Shown piece by piece: positions 18,073-27,016 of a stretch of 64,000 bases of DNA. Positions within the stretch are counted from its first letter, which is position 1; the number at the start of each line of letters is the position of its first letter. The stretch is from Peptococcaceae bacterium UBA5752 (GTDB lineage Bacteria > Bacillota > Dehalobacteriia > UBA4068), in the NCBI GenBank assembly GCA_002419055.1, contig DIFI01000009.1, forward strand, positions 186,001 to 250,000, read 5' to 3'. The position numbers were made by a program, and so were the translations under genes. The notes under the pieces are model-generated. The model made no database searches and was not told the origin of the DNA. It worked only from the letters and a program-made list of their open reading frames with translations.

Positions 18073-18990
18073 ATGACAAATTACATCGTCTATGCTGATG
18101 TTTTATGGGCCTTGAATTTCTTTTTGGATTTTTTTCTTTTGTGGGCAACCGGACGGTTTTTGCGCTTAAAGTATAAGATTTGGCGGTTATTATTATCAGC
18201 GGCAGTCGGCGCATTGTATGGTACATTGTTGCTGGTACCGTCGTTATCTTGGTGCTATTCATTGCCGGGTGTCATTATTTCATCACTGCTATTACTGATC
18301 ATGGCCTTCTCTTTTGGAGGCTGGTTAAGTTTACTTAAAAAAGCTGCCTCGTTTTATCTGATTGCCTTTGCTATGGCCGGTGCCGTCTTAGGGGGTTCAC
18401 AGTTGCTGTCACAGCAAGGCATTGTTATAGGCGCTTCTGGCAGTGTAAAAGCCGGAACACTGTTGTTCGGCATCATTATGGCATTGATACTGGCACGGCG
18501 TGGAGTGGTATACATAAGACAATTGGGACACAAAGAAAGCTTTATTGTTGAGCTGAAAATCAGTGTTTTGGGGCGTAGTTGTTCTATTAAAGGGTTGATT
18601 GATACTGGCAATAATCTTAACGAACCGGTAGGCGGCTTGCCGGTAATAGTCAGTGAATACCGTTCTTTAATGGGGTTATTGCCTCAAGGTCTGCGAAACG
18701 CTTACCAACAGTATGCCGCCGTTGATCCGGCTTTTGTTTTACAGCAACCTCTGCCGGATGGATGGGGAAGAAGGCTGCGACTAGTTCCTTTTGATTCAAT
18801 TGGTTATCGTCATGGCTTGTTATTGGGGTTTAGACCGGACAAAGTAGTAATCAACGGCGAAAAAACATTATCAACTGACGCGGTAGTAATCTGTCTGGCG
18901 CAGCAAAGCTTTGCCGGTGGTGAATACCAGGCAATTGTTAATCCAGATATTTTATTGACAGCAGAAATTTTAAAGGAGGTAAGTGCATGA
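18073..18990 (+). CDS. spoIIGA: Sigma-E processing peptidase SpoIIGA
   Basis: A 305-residue membrane-embedded aspartic protease that cleaves pro-sigma-E in the mother cell. The N-terminal half holds about five membrane helices and begins with the typical [17 protein letters not shown]. The protease domain carries the catalytic aspartate in [11 protein letters not shown] near residue 177. ATG 18073 follows GGAG; a GTG at 18055 is less likely. It overlaps sigE by four bases, the conserved arrangement in spore formers. Spo0A-dependent expression is expected from the family; the upstream TGTCGAT at 17894 is only a weak Spo0A-box match. Confidence 0.95.
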   Translation: MTNYIVYADVLWALNFFLDFFLLWATGRFLRLKYKIWRLLLSAAVGALYGTLLLVPSLSWCYSLPGVIISSLLLLIMAFSFGGWLSLLKKAASFYLIAFAMAGAVLGGSQLLSQQGIVIGASGSVKAGTLLFGIIMALILARRGVVYIRQLGHKESFIVELKISVLGRSCSIKGLIDTGNNLNEPVGGLPVIVSEYRSLMGLLPQGLRNAYQQYAAVDPAFVLQQPLPDGWGRRLRLVPFDSIGYRHGLLLGFRPDKVVINGEKTLSTDAVVICLAQQSFAGGEYQAIVNPDILLTAEILKEVSA

Positions 18991-19703
18991 TTAAAATCTG
19001 GAATTTGATTTATACCTACTGGTGTCTGCTGCTCACGCGGATTATGCCGCTAAGACGCATATTTTATATTGGTGGCAGTGATGTATTACCGCCGCCTTTG
19101 AGTTCCCAAGAAGAAAGCGAGCTGATAGCACAATTAGCGAGCAATGATGCCGGAGTGCGTAAGGTTTTAATAGAACATAATCTGCGGTTAGTAGTATATA
19201 TTGCCCGTAAATTTGAGAATACTGGTATTGGCATTGAAGACTTGATTTCAATCGGCGCCATCGGACTGATCAAGGCTGTCAATACCTTTGATCCGGATAA
19301 AAAAATTAAGCTGGCCACCTACGCTTCACGTTGTATTGAGAATGAAATACTAATGTATTTGCGTCGTAACAGCAAAACTAAAAGCGAGATATCGCTGGAT
19401 GAACCGCTAAATATTGATTGGGATGGTAATGAGTTGCTGTTATCTGATATATTGGGAACAGACAGCGACGTGATCTATAAATCTATTGAAGAAGACATAG
19501 AGCGCAAATTGCTTTTCACGGCTTTAGCCAAGCTTAACATCAGAGAGAAAGTAATCATGCAAACACGTTTTGGCCTAGCGGGTCAGCAAGAAAGAACTCA
19601 AAAAGAAGTAGCAGATATGCTGGGGATATCTCAATCTTACATCTCCCGTTTGGAAAAAAGAATTATCCGCAAATTGCAAAAGGATATCGGAAAAGCCGAA
19701 TAA
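18987..19703 (+). CDS. sigE: RNA polymerase sporulation sigma factor SigE (pro-sigma-E)
   Basis: A 238-residue sigma-70 family factor for the early mother cell. A hydrophobic pro-sequence (residues of about 1-30) precedes region 2, where [21 protein letters not shown] and [20 protein letters not shown] are near-invariant in SigE. Region 4 near residue 195 shows [30 protein letters not shown] precedes the start. In many spore formers sigG follows directly; here a PAP2-family gene follows instead. Confidence 0.96.
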   Translation: MIKIWNLIYTYWCLLLTRIMPLRRIFYIGGSDVLPPPLSSQEESELIAQLASNDAGVRKVLIEHNLRLVVYIARKFENTGIGIEDLISIGAIGLIKAVNTFDPDKKIKLATYASRCIENEILMYLRRNSKTKSEISLDEPLNIDWDGNELLLSDILGTDSDVIYKSIEEDIERKLLFTALAKLNIREKVIMQTRFGLAGQQERTQKEVADMLGISQSYISRLEKRIIRKLQKDIGKAE

Positions 19704-19771
19704 TTATTGTATTTTGAATTTTATTGTGTTATAAGAGTATATATGATTTAATTAATCTATCGAGGCAGTAA

Positions 19772-20299
19772 ATGGATCTTGCAATGCTTAATTGGATACA
19801 GGACAACCTTCGTTGCGGGTTTTTCGATCAGATTATGGTGATTATTACCACGCTTGGTAACGGTGGTGCGCTTTGGTTGGCAACTGGCATTCTAATGATG
19901 TTCTTTAAGAGCAGCCGCCGTTATGGGATGGTCTTGCTGCTCTCATTATTGTTGGCATATACGGTGAGCGTGGAATTATTACAGCCGTTAGTTGGGAGAG
20001 TGCGTCCTTTTGTTGCTCAAAATATCGGTGATTTACTGATAATCGCGCCCAAGCATTTTTCTTTTCCTTCCGGTCATAGCGCCTCGTCATTTGCTGCGGC
20101 AACAGCTATTGCGTTTTGGAATAAATGGGTGGGGATTGTGGCGTTGGTATGTGCATCCTTGATTGCTTTCTCACGGCTTTATTTGTATGTGCATTATCCA
20201 AGCGATGTATTGGTTGGTATATTAATTGGTATTGGTAGCGCTTATTTAATTAGGTATCTCTATTTTCGTTTTTTAAAGAAAATACATCACACTTTATAA
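19772..20299 (+). CDS. PAP2 family phosphatase
   Basis: A 175-residue membrane phosphatase of the PAP2 superfamily with about five helices. The three phosphatase motifs are visible: a VGRVRPF variant near residue 73, the PSGHS histidine in FSFPSGHSAS near residue 93, and SRLYLYVHYPSDVL near residue 133. Likely substrates are undecaprenyl pyrophosphate or phosphatidylglycerophosphate. It follows sigE by 68 bases, so a sporulation link is possible but not shown. Confidence 0.9.
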   Translation: MDLAMLNWIQDNLRCGFFDQIMVIITTLGNGGALWLATGILMMFFKSSRRYGMVLLLSLLLAYTVSVELLQPLVGRVRPFVAQNIGDLLIIAPKHFSFPSGHSASSFAAATAIAFWNKWVGIVALVCASLIAFSRLYLYVHYPSDVLVGILIGIGSAYLIRYLYFRFLKKIHHTL

Positions 20300-20322
20300 C
20301 GACATCATAGGAGGCCATATTA

Positions 20323-21171
20323 ATGACTAAATATTTACCACGTTTAGCTGCGGTACATGACCTTTCCGGATACGGTAAATGTGCTTTAACCGTAGTATTG
20401 CCGGTGCTTTCTGCTGCAGGTGTGGAAGTATGCCCGCTACCTACTGCAATATTTTCCACAAATACTTTGTTTAAAGACTTTACTTTTCTTGATTTTTCTG
20501 CACAAATGTCGGCTTATATAGATCACTGGAGTAAACTGGGACTGAAATTCGATAGTGTATACAGCGGTTTTCTTGGCTCTCCCGATCAAGTTCATATGGT
20601 TAAAAGACTAATAAACGAGTTTGATCATGGTATCAGTATTGTTGATCCTGTAATGGGTGATAACGGTATAATTATATCGATCTACACAGGACAAATGATT
20701 ACCGAGATGCGCAGTTTGGTGGCTATAGCCGATTTGGTAACACCTAATCTTACAGAGGCTTGTTTACTAACCGAACAAGAGTATAAATCTGCTGAACTTG
20801 ATAGTTGCGGCAGTCGTAAAATGTGTGACGAAATATTATCATTAGGCGCCAAGAGTATCATCTTAACCGGCATCCGCAGAGGAGACAAGATCTATAATTG
20901 CGCTATTGATACATATGGTAAATATTTCGAAGAGGAAATTGATGTACTGCCTTGCTATATGCATGGCACCGGTGATTTATTCACTAGCGTTGTTGCAGGT
21001 GGGTTGCTTCGAGGCTATGATTTGCAAACCAGTGTTGCAAGTGCGGCTCATTTTGTTTATGATGTAATGGCATATAGTCTTGATGTTCCCGATATTTTTG
21101 ATCGAGGTGTAGCTTTTGAGCCGTTTGTGCATAAGCTCGGTTCAGGAATTTATCAATGCAAAGAGGATTAA
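20323..21171 (+). CDS. Pyridoxamine/pyridoxal kinase (PdxY/PdxK-like)
   Basis: A 282-residue ribokinase-fold enzyme that phosphorylates B6 vitamers. VHDLSGYGKCALT near residue 10, VDPVMGDNG near residue 107, VTPNLTEACLLT near 139 and the catalytic anion-hole motif HGTGDLFTSVVAGG near 216 match pyridoxamine kinases of Firmicutes. A good Shine-Dalgarno (AGGAGG) precedes the ATG. The next gene starts 3 bases after its stop. Confidence 0.9.
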   Translation: MTKYLPRLAAVHDLSGYGKCALTVVLPVLSAAGVEVCPLPTAIFSTNTLFKDFTFLDFSAQMSAYIDHWSKLGLKFDSVYSGFLGSPDQVHMVKRLINEFDHGISIVDPVMGDNGIIISIYTGQMITEMRSLVAIADLVTPNLTEACLLTEQEYKSAELDSCGSRKMCDEILSLGAKSIILTGIRRGDKIYNCAIDTYGKYFEEEIDVLPCYMHGTGDLFTSVVAGGLLRGYDLQTSVASAAHFVYDVMAYSLDVPDIFDRGVAFEPFVHKLGSGIYQCKED

Positions 21172-21173
21172 CT

Positions 21174-21584
21174 ATGGATATTGCAGTTTGGGAAAAGCTT
21201 TGGAGTGAATTGTCAGCCAAGGTTGCGGCAGAATATGCTTTGACTGATGATCAGCGTCATTGGTATTTACTGCGCAAGCTGATAAATGATACTGAAGATG
21301 ATGGATTGCTGGGTTTTTATAGCTCATGCGACTTCGACACTATGGTACAGATCGAGTTGCTTTTGCAAGCAATTGGCGCAGAGGAATTGCTGCAGATACT
21401 GAGTAAAGCCAACGGCTTATTAGCAATTGAAGTAGAGGAATATAATTTAAGCGATCTTGATTTGAGCGATCTTTGGGAAGACGAAGATTTTAAACACCAA
21501 ATATGTGAGCTTGAGGATGAACTTTTTGCACTTCTACCTTCGCTCGAAAAAACTATTGACAAAATGATGATGAAGCTGTTATAA
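21174..21584 (+). CDS. Hypothetical acidic protein
   Basis: A 136-residue acidic protein rich in Leu, Glu and Asp and predicted largely helical. I chose ATG 21174 because AGAGG lies 8 bases upstream, inside the end of the kinase gene; an ATG at 21156 overlaps that gene. The segment GLLGFYSSCDFDTMVQIELLLQAIGAEELL vaguely resembles DUF4375 proteins, but I would not assign it. It is coupled to the B6 kinase gene and ends at a strong terminator. Function unknown. Confidence 0.7.
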   Translation: MDIAVWEKLWSELSAKVAAEYALTDDQRHWYLLRKLINDTEDDGLLGFYSSCDFDTMVQIELLLQAIGAEELLQILSKANGLLAIEVEEYNLSDLDLSDLWEDEDFKHQICELEDELFALLPSLEKTIDKMMMKLL

Positions 21585-21620
21585 GATACTTTTGCCTAAA
21601 TAGTGAAATATAATAATTTA

Positions 21621-21650
21621 AATAACGCCAGTCAATACTGGCGTTATTTG
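21621..21650. terminator. Bidirectional terminator between convergent genes
   Basis: The perfect 12-bp stem AATAACGCCAGT/ACTGGCGTTATT has a CAAT loop and short T-runs in both directions. Confidence 0.85.
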
Positions 21651-21695
21651 TTAAAGCAATAATTAAGGATTTTATATACCTGCTTAGTTATTTAA

Positions 21696-22364
21696 TTACT
21701 GCATATCAAATTTAGGAGGCTGTGTTTTAGCAGGATCGAAATTCTGACCACCGGGAGTGGAAAGATTGAAATAGATCCGGGAATCTTCGGTAACGCCCCA
21801 ATCTTGCAGCGAGGAACTTCCGGCAATTTTATTGAAAGCTTCGCGGAACATGGTGTTGTGTGCTTCCTCACGGTTTAGCAGAAAGTCTATACCTTCACGG
21901 ACTCCCTTATCATTTATCTGGCGGTAGAGCAGCTGATAAACAACCTTGGCACGTTGTTCGGCGGCGATATTGGAAAGCAGATCGGCAGGCAGGTCGCCGG
22001 TGTCTTCAAGATATGCAGCTGTCCATGGAAAACCGGAAGCGTTTGTCATCATAGGAGTTAAACCCGACTGTACATGGGCTTGGACATTACCGATAGTTGC
22101 ATTATTGGCATCGGGATCATGACCGTTGAGCATATTAACCATAGTGGCAACCATTTCCAAATGGCTCATTTCTTCGCTGGCGATATCAAGAAACAAGTCT
22201 TTTATTTCTTGATTCTTGATTCTTTGGCTTTGAGAAAAATATTGCATGGCAGCTTTCATCTCACCATGTGCTCCACCAAGCTGTTCTTGAAGCAAAGCGC
22301 CATAATTCGGATTGATACGGTCCACTTTTACTGGGTGGAGTAGTTGTTTTTCGTGTTTGAACAT
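21696..22364 (-). CDS. Manganese catalase family protein (CotJC-like)
   Basis: A 222-residue ferritin-like protein of the dimanganese catalase family, which breaks down hydrogen peroxide. The metal-ligand helices are visible: GEMKAAMQYF near residue 34, SEEMSHLEM near 64, and AAEQRAKVVYQLLY and NREEAHNTMFREAF in the C-terminal half. Spore-coat versions (CotJC) are common in Clostridia. Here the usual companions cotJA and cotJB are absent. GGAG lies before the ATG. Other possible homes are general oxidative defence; the spore-coat role is inference. Confidence 0.9.
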   Translation of the reverse strand: MFKHEKQLLHPVKVDRINPNYGALLQEQLGGAHGEMKAAMQYFSQSQRIKNQEIKDLFLDIASEEMSHLEMVATMVNMLNGHDPDANNATIGNVQAHVQSGLTPMMTNASGFPWTAAYLEDTGDLPADLLSNIAAEQRAKVVYQLLYRQINDKGVREGIDFLLNREEAHNTMFREAFNKIAGSSSLQDWGVTEDSRIYFNLSTPGGQNFDPAKTQPPKFDMQ

Positions 22365-22415
22365 AATATATATGATCTCCTTAAAAATTTCCTCTTAATT
22401 TTTTTTAGTATATGG

Positions 22416-22444
22416 TTTTTGTAACATTAATATTCTGTTATAAT
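22416..22444 (+). promoter_or_regulatory. Candidate promoter of tadA
   Basis: The elements TTTTTG (22416-22421) and TATAAT (22439-22444) are separated by 17 bp, with TG one base before the -10 (extended -10). Confidence 0.45.
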
Positions 22445-22498
22445 CTTATTAAAGAATGTGATTGCATGAAGATTTTTTTTGGAGTAGAGATTAAAATT

Positions 22499-22987
22499 AT
22501 GGCAGATCAATTCAACAAAGATGATATTTTATTTATGCGCGAGGCGTTATCATTGGCTGAGAGAGCGCAACAACTTGATGAAGTGCCTGTTGGGGCAATA
22601 GTTGTGTCTGGCGGTCAGGTGATAGGACGTGGTTTCAACCAGCGGGAAATGGCACAAAATGCTTTGCTTCATGCTGAAATGATTGCGCTTGACGAAGCCT
22701 GTAAAAATGCGGGTAGTTGGCGATTACCTGATGCAACTCTTTATGTGACTTTAGAACCGTGTCCGATGTGTGCCGGAGCGATGGTTTTAGCAAGAGTCAG
22801 TAAATTAGTTTATGGCACAGCTGATCCCAAAAGCGGCGCAGCCGGCAGCGTCATGGATATTTGCCGACATGAAAAACTAAATCACAGAATGTTAGTTATA
22901 AGCGGTTTGTTGGCAGAGGAATCGGCAGGCTTACTAAAAAATTTTTTTGTTAAAAAAAGAAATAATAAAGAAATAGTTGACGAATAG
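22499..22987 (+). CDS. tadA: tRNA-specific adenosine deaminase
   Basis: A 162-residue zinc deaminase that converts A34 to inosine in tRNA-Arg(ACG). The zinc and catalytic residues are in LLHAEMIAL near residue 58 and TLEPCPMCAGAMV near residue 86. I chose ATG 22499 (MADQFN), which gives the usual TadA N-terminus; an in-frame ATG at 22466 and earlier starts would add unrelated residues. A GGAG about 15 bases upstream is farther than usual and AGAG is nearer, so the start is less certain than the gene. Confidence 0.93.
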   Translation: MADQFNKDDILFMREALSLAERAQQLDEVPVGAIVVSGGQVIGRGFNQREMAQNALLHAEMIALDEACKNAGSWRLPDATLYVTLEPCPMCAGAMVLARVSKLVYGTADPKSGAAGSVMDICRHEKLNHRMLVISGLLAEESAGLLKNFFVKKRNNKEIVDE

Positions 22988-23004
22988 AAAAATAGGTATA
23001 CAAT
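22977..23004 (+). promoter_or_regulatory. Candidate promoter of the FMN riboswitch-ribU unit
   Basis: TTGACG (22977-22982) and TACAAT (22999-23004) are 16 bp apart, at the end of tadA. Transcription would start near 23012, just before the riboswitch. Confidence 0.5.
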
Positions 23005-23027
23005 ATATATAAGATAATTATATATCG

Positions 23028-23152
23028 CTATCTTCGGGGCAGGGTGAAATTCCTGACCGGCGGTAATGCGGCATATGCCGACGAGCCCGCTAGCAAATGC
23101 AGATTCGGTGCGATTCCGAAGCCGACGGTAAAGTCCGGATGGAAGAAGAATA
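23028..23152 (+). ncRNA. FMN riboswitch (RFN element)
   Basis: The conserved RFN blocks are present in order: TCTTCGGGGCAGGG, then GAAATTCCTGACCGGCGGTA, GCCCGC, GCAGATTCGGTG, GATTCCGAAGCCGACGGT, AAAGTCCGGATGG and GAAGA. It binds FMN and controls the riboflavin transporter gene 100 bases downstream. Confidence 0.97.
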
Positions 23153-23194
23153 GCTTTTTCTCTACCGTATTTATACGGTGGTTGAGGATGAGCG

Positions 23195-23220
23195 GCCCCT
23201 TTATGTAAGGGGCATTTTTT
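23195..23220 (+). terminator. Terminator of the FMN riboswitch expression platform
   Basis: GCCCCTT/AAGGGGC with a five-base loop is followed by six T residues. A second hairpin (TACCGTATTTATACGGT, 23163-23179) lies between aptamer and terminator. FMN binding is expected to favour termination. Confidence 0.85.
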
Positions 23221-23255
23221 ATTGCAATAATATATATAAAGGAGAGGTAGAAATT

Positions 23256-23816
23256 ATGGACAGCAAGAATAAGACATTACGTTTGACACAAATGGGTATG
23301 TTGGCAGCAATTTCGATAGTATTGATATTGTTGCTACGGGTTCCGATTTTTCCATCGGCACCTTTTCTCGAATATGATATGGCCGATGTGCCGGTGTTGT
23401 TAGCGGCATTTGTTTTAGGGCCTATTCCCGGACTGATCGTTCTGTTTGTTGCTTCACTTATTCAAGCATTTTTACTCGGCGGTAACGGCATTATTGGGTT
23501 GATCATGCATTTTTTTGCCTCCGGAGCACTGGTAGTAGCGGCGTCATTAATTTACAGACGATTTGGCCAAACAACTGTTAGTTTAATTATCGGACTGATT
23601 GTCGGCAGTCTTTGCATGACGGCATTGATGATCCCTTTAAATTTGATATTTACCCCTTTGCTGTTCGGCGTAGGCAGAGAAGTTGTAATGGGTCTATTGC
23701 TACCGATTTTGATCCCCTTTAATTTAATCAAAGCGGGGCTTAATTCAGTAATATTCTTCTTGATCTTTAAAAGCATTCGGTATTTATGGCAAAAGAAGGG
23801 TACTGTTAAGAAATAA
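23256..23816 (+). CDS. ribU: Riboflavin ECF transporter S component RibU
   Basis: A 186-residue membrane protein with six hydrophobic segments. LRLTQMGMLAAISIVLILL at the start and DMADVPVLLAAFVLGPIPGLIV near residue 42 match RibU, the riboflavin-binding subunit of energy-coupling factor transporters. ATG 23256 follows GGAGAGG; an earlier in-frame start lies inside the riboswitch terminator. The T and A subunits are presumably the shared EcfT/EcfA encoded elsewhere. Riboswitch control confirms a flavin role. Confidence 0.95.
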   Translation: MDSKNKTLRLTQMGMLAAISIVLILLLRVPIFPSAPFLEYDMADVPVLLAAFVLGPIPGLIVLFVASLIQAFLLGGNGIIGLIMHFFASGALVVAASLIYRRFGQTTVSLIIGLIVGSLCMTALMIPLNLIFTPLLFGVGREVVMGLLLPILIPFNLIKAGLNSVIFFLIFKSIRYLWQKKGTVKK

Positions 23817-23861
23817 AGCATTTATACTTTTAAGATTTACATATTTTTGCAATAATGATAT

Positions 23862-23901
23862 AATGACTTATCATGCACTAAATAGTGCATGATAAGTCAT
23901 T
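23862..23901. terminator. Perfect 19-bp palindromic hairpin between ribU and yybS
   Basis: The arms 23862-23880 and 23883-23901 are perfect complements (AATGACTTATCATGCACTA and its inverse) around a two-base centre, followed by TTATAATAT. It may be a bidirectional terminator or an operator for the following operon. Confidence 0.7.
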
Positions 23902-23927
23902 TTATAATATACGTTGGAGGAAAAATT

Positions 23928-24950
23928 TTGCCTGATCAAGATCATTTGCCATCACCATCTGATAATGACTCAAGAAACAGTAAGGCTCTTTCATTGGCGG
24001 AAGGCGCAATATTGATAGCGTTAGCGGTTATATGCGGCTTGATTGTTGCTTACGTGCCGCTTTTGACATTGATAGCACCGTTGTTTTTCCCGTTGCCGAT
24101 TGCAATTCTCTATCTTCGCCAGGGTAGCAAAATTGCGATTACTGCAACGGTTTGTATATTTCTGATTTTGTTAGCGCTTGCAGGAATCGCGACGGCTGCT
24201 TATTTGATGCTCCAATTTGGTTTTCTGGGGCTGTTTTTCGGGTTTTGTTTCCAGCGCAGAACTAGGCCTCTTTTTACATTGACGGTAGCAACTATTATTG
24301 CCGGAGTTGGTATGATGCTTAGTATATTGTTGGCGCTGCGTATATCAGGATTGCCTTTTGATTATCTGCAGACATTTATAAAAGAATTTGCGGGGGGTTT
24401 TACACAGGCGATAGTCGATCAAGGTGCTGAGTCGGTATTCTTCGGTACTATGACAGCAGCGCAGTATACTGTATATCTCGAAGATTTGTTTTTAAGATTT
24501 ATACCTTCGTTTTTGATAATTACGGCAATGATTACAGGGTTAATTTGTTACTTGTTTTGCAGCGCTATCATGCGCAGGCTGCATTATGATATCAGGCCTT
24601 TACCGTCGTTTAGAAATTGGCGGATAGATTGGCGGCTGATGTGGGGTATAGTGGTTGCATTACTAATTGCCGGTATTGGCGGATTTTTAGATAGTCAGCT
24701 TTTGAGAGATATCGGTAATAATGTATTAATAGTATTTTGTCCGATTCTAATAATTTGCGGTTTATCATTTTGCTGGTGGTTATTAAAAAGTTTTAAAGCA
24801 CCGTTATGGATAATAATAATCTTAGTTTTTTTCTGCATTCAATTTACCGGAACATTAATATTTATTCTTTTGGTCGGCGCACTGGACGCTGTGTTTAATT
24901 TTAGAATGCGGATTACCAACTTTCGAGATAAGATTAGTAAGGGGGAATAA
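23928..24950 (+). CDS. YybS family membrane protein (DUF2232)
   Basis: A 340-residue protein with about eight hydrophobic segments, of the DUF2232/YybS family found just upstream of rplI and dnaB across Firmicutes. Transporter-like membrane topology is clear, but the function is unknown. The start is TTG 23928, with GGAGG 7 bases before it; an ATG at 23889 would fall inside the palindrome's arm. The rplI gene begins 2 bases after its stop. Confidence 0.85.
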   Translation: MPDQDHLPSPSDNDSRNSKALSLAEGAILIALAVICGLIVAYVPLLTLIAPLFFPLPIAILYLRQGSKIAITATVCIFLILLALAGIATAAYLMLQFGFLGLFFGFCFQRRTRPLFTLTVATIIAGVGMMLSILLALRISGLPFDYLQTFIKEFAGGFTQAIVDQGAESVFFGTMTAAQYTVYLEDLFLRFIPSFLIITAMITGLICYLFCSAIMRRLHYDIRPLPSFRNWRIDWRLMWGIVVALLIAGIGGFLDSQLLRDIGNNVLIVFCPILIICGLSFCWWLLKSFKAPLWIIIILVFFCIQFTGTLIFILLVGALDAVFNFRMRITNFRDKISKGE

Positions 24951-24952
24951 TA

Positions 24953-25399
24953 ATGAAAGTAATTTTGCTTGTTGATATCAAGAGCCTTGGCAAAAGAGGT
25001 GATATTAAAGAAGTCGCGGACGGTTACGCCCGTAATTATCTCATCCCTAAAAAATTGGCGCAGTCTGCCGATAAGGGCAATATGAATATTGTTGAGCATG
25101 AGAAGATTCTTAAAACAAGAGCAGAGGAAAAACAGTTGGCCGAAGCGGTTGGATTTGCCGAAAAACTTGATAATAGGACTATTACGGTCAAAGCCCATGT
25201 TGGCGAAGGCGGCAAATTGTTTGGATCCATTACCGCAAACGATATTTCCTTATCGTTAGCCGAACTGGGGATTATTATCGATAAACGTAAAATAGAGATT
25301 AATGAGCCGATTAAAAGCGTGGGCAGTCATTTGGTTTCTGTTAAGCTTCACCCGCAGGTACAAACAACGGTTACGATAGAGGTAAAACCGCAGGATTAA
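24953..25399 (+). CDS. rplI: 50S ribosomal protein L9
   Basis: A 148-residue large-subunit protein. The N-terminal domain begins MKVILLVDIKSLGKRGDIKEVADGYARNYLIP, the L9 signature, followed by the long connecting helix and C-terminal domain. GGGGGAATA precedes the ATG. The yybS-rplI-dnaB order is conserved in Firmicutes. Confidence 0.97.
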   Translation: MKVILLVDIKSLGKRGDIKEVADGYARNYLIPKKLAQSADKGNMNIVEHEKILKTRAEEKQLAEAVGFAEKLDNRTITVKAHVGEGGKLFGSITANDISLSLAELGIIIDKRKIEINEPIKSVGSHLVSVKLHPQVQTTVTIEVKPQD

Positions 25400-25408
25400 G
25401 GTGTAATT

Positions 25409-26758
25409 ATGGCAGATGAAGTTAAAAAAACTCCACCCCAAAGCGTTGATGCTGAGCAAGCATTATTAGGCGCTTGTTTACTGGATAAAGAAGCAGCCGA
25501 AAATGTATTGGAATACGTTACGCTAGATGATTTCTATGGCGAGAGACATCGATTAATTTTTGGGTGCATCGCAAAACTTGTTGTAGAAGGCATCCCTTGT
25601 GACATGGTAACGGTTGTCGATATGCTTAAAGACAGGGGCGAGCTTGAACGTGCCGGTGACGTGGTATATATCGCATCATTAACCAATGCGGTACCGTCAG
25701 CATCTTCGGCTGTTTATTATGCCAAAATAGTGGCTGAGAAGGCGCAAATCCGTTCGCTGATTGCTGTTGCATCAAGAATCGTTGCCAGTGGTTATGATGG
25801 TGCTTGTTCGGCAGAAGAATTACTTAATCAAGCCGAAAAAGAGATATATGATATTGCTTCCGGACGCATGCATCAAGGTTTCTATTCAATAGGCGATCTA
25901 CTGCCGGAAGTATTTGAAATGATGGGCAAGATCAAGGCCTCGGATGGTATTACCGGTATTCCGACTTTCAGAGATTTGGACAAGCTATTATCGGGACTGC
26001 AAAAGAGCGATTTAATATTGCTAGCGGCCCGTCCGGCTGTTGGTAAGAGCTCCATGGCTTTAAATATTGCACAGCGTGCCGCAGTCAAGCATGGTAAAAC
26101 AGTCGCGGTTTTTTCATTGGAGATGCCTAAAGAACAATTGGTGCAAAGAATGCTTTGCACCGAGGCAAAAGTCAATCAGAGCAAGGTACGCGCCGGTATA
26201 GCCTCGGAAGAAGACTTCAGGCGGATGTCAAAAGTGATCACTCCGTTAGCCCAGGCCAACATATATCTTGATGACACTGCCGGAATTACCGTTAACGAGA
26301 TGCGCACTAAATGCCGAAAACTGAAAATGGAAAAGAAGGCGCTTGATCTTGTCGTTGTCGATTATATCCAATTAATGCAGTCTGCTAATCGCCGTGTTGA
26401 AAACAGGCAGCAGGAGGTCGCGCAGATTTCCAGTGCGCTTAAGATTTTGGCCAAAGAGCTGGATACGCCGGTTTTAGCCCTATCACAGCTTTCACGTGCG
26501 GTTGAACGCACTAATGAACCGCCGAATCTCAGCCATTTAAGAGAATCCGGCGCCTTGGAGCAGGATGCCGACGTGGTGATCTTCCTCCATCGCCCTAAAG
26601 AAAAGGAAGACGGCGTAGATGGGCTGGTGCAGGTTTTTGTCTCCAAACACCGCAACGGTCCAATCGGCATGGTCAATCTGGCTTTTATCCCCGAATATAC
26701 AATGTTCGAAAACGCCGCTTTTGAATGGGTGGGCGATATGCCCGCTGCCGAAGGATAA
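25409..26758 (+). CDS. dnaB: Replicative DNA helicase
   Basis: A 449-residue hexameric helicase of the replication fork. The N-terminal primase-binding domain starts PPQSVDAEQALLGACLLD. The RecA-like domain has Walker A ARPAVGKSSMAL near residue 209, Walker B LVVVDYIQLM near residue 315, and GALEQDADVV near residue 381. It begins 9 bases after rplI. There is no intein. Confidence 0.97.
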   Translation: MADEVKKTPPQSVDAEQALLGACLLDKEAAENVLEYVTLDDFYGERHRLIFGCIAKLVVEGIPCDMVTVVDMLKDRGELERAGDVVYIASLTNAVPSASSAVYYAKIVAEKAQIRSLIAVASRIVASGYDGACSAEELLNQAEKEIYDIASGRMHQGFYSIGDLLPEVFEMMGKIKASDGITGIPTFRDLDKLLSGLQKSDLILLAARPAVGKSSMALNIAQRAAVKHGKTVAVFSLEMPKEQLVQRMLCTEAKVNQSKVRAGIASEEDFRRMSKVITPLAQANIYLDDTAGITVNEMRTKCRKLKMEKKALDLVVVDYIQLMQSANRRVENRQQEVAQISSALKILAKELDTPVLALSQLSRAVERTNEPPNLSHLRESGALEQDADVVIFLHRPKEKEDGVDGLVQVFVSKHRNGPIGMVNLAFIPEYTMFENAAFEWVGDMPAAEG

Positions 26759-26783
26759 TCACTTATCAAAGGAGGTTAGTTGT

Positions 26784-26966
26784 ATGCCAATCGTTCATAT
26801 TGATCTACTGCCCCGGGATGCTGAGGTCAAGCGCAAAGTAGCTAAGGAAGTAACTGAGGCTATTTGCCGTGCCGCCTCATGCCCGCCAGAAGCTGTCAGC
26901 ATCATTTTCTATGATATGCCTGCTGAATCGTATGCCGTAGCCGGTAAGCTACATTGTGACAAGTAA
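26784..26966 (+). CDS. 4-oxalocrotonate tautomerase family protein
   Basis: A 60-residue enzyme of the tautomerase superfamily. The catalytic N-terminal proline follows the initiator in MPIVHIDLLP, and VTEAICRAASCPPEAVSIIF fits the family fold. ATG 26784 is preceded by GGAGG, and the start is fixed by the need for Pro-1. Small stand-alone members of this type are widespread and their physiological substrate is usually unknown. Confidence 0.88.
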   Translation: MPIVHIDLLPRDAEVKRKVAKEVTEAICRAASCPPEAVSIIFYDMPAESYAVAGKLHCDK

Positions 26967-27005
26967 ATTAAAAAACCCCGCCTCATGGCGGGGTTTTTTA
27001 ATTTA
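26964..27005. terminator. Strong bidirectional terminator
   Basis: A 19-bp perfect stem built on ACCCCGCC/GGCGGGGT with a TCAT loop and T-runs on both strands. It separates convergent dnaB-tautomerase and fumarase transcripts. Confidence 0.95.
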
Positions 27006-27016
27006 CTGTTACTTTT

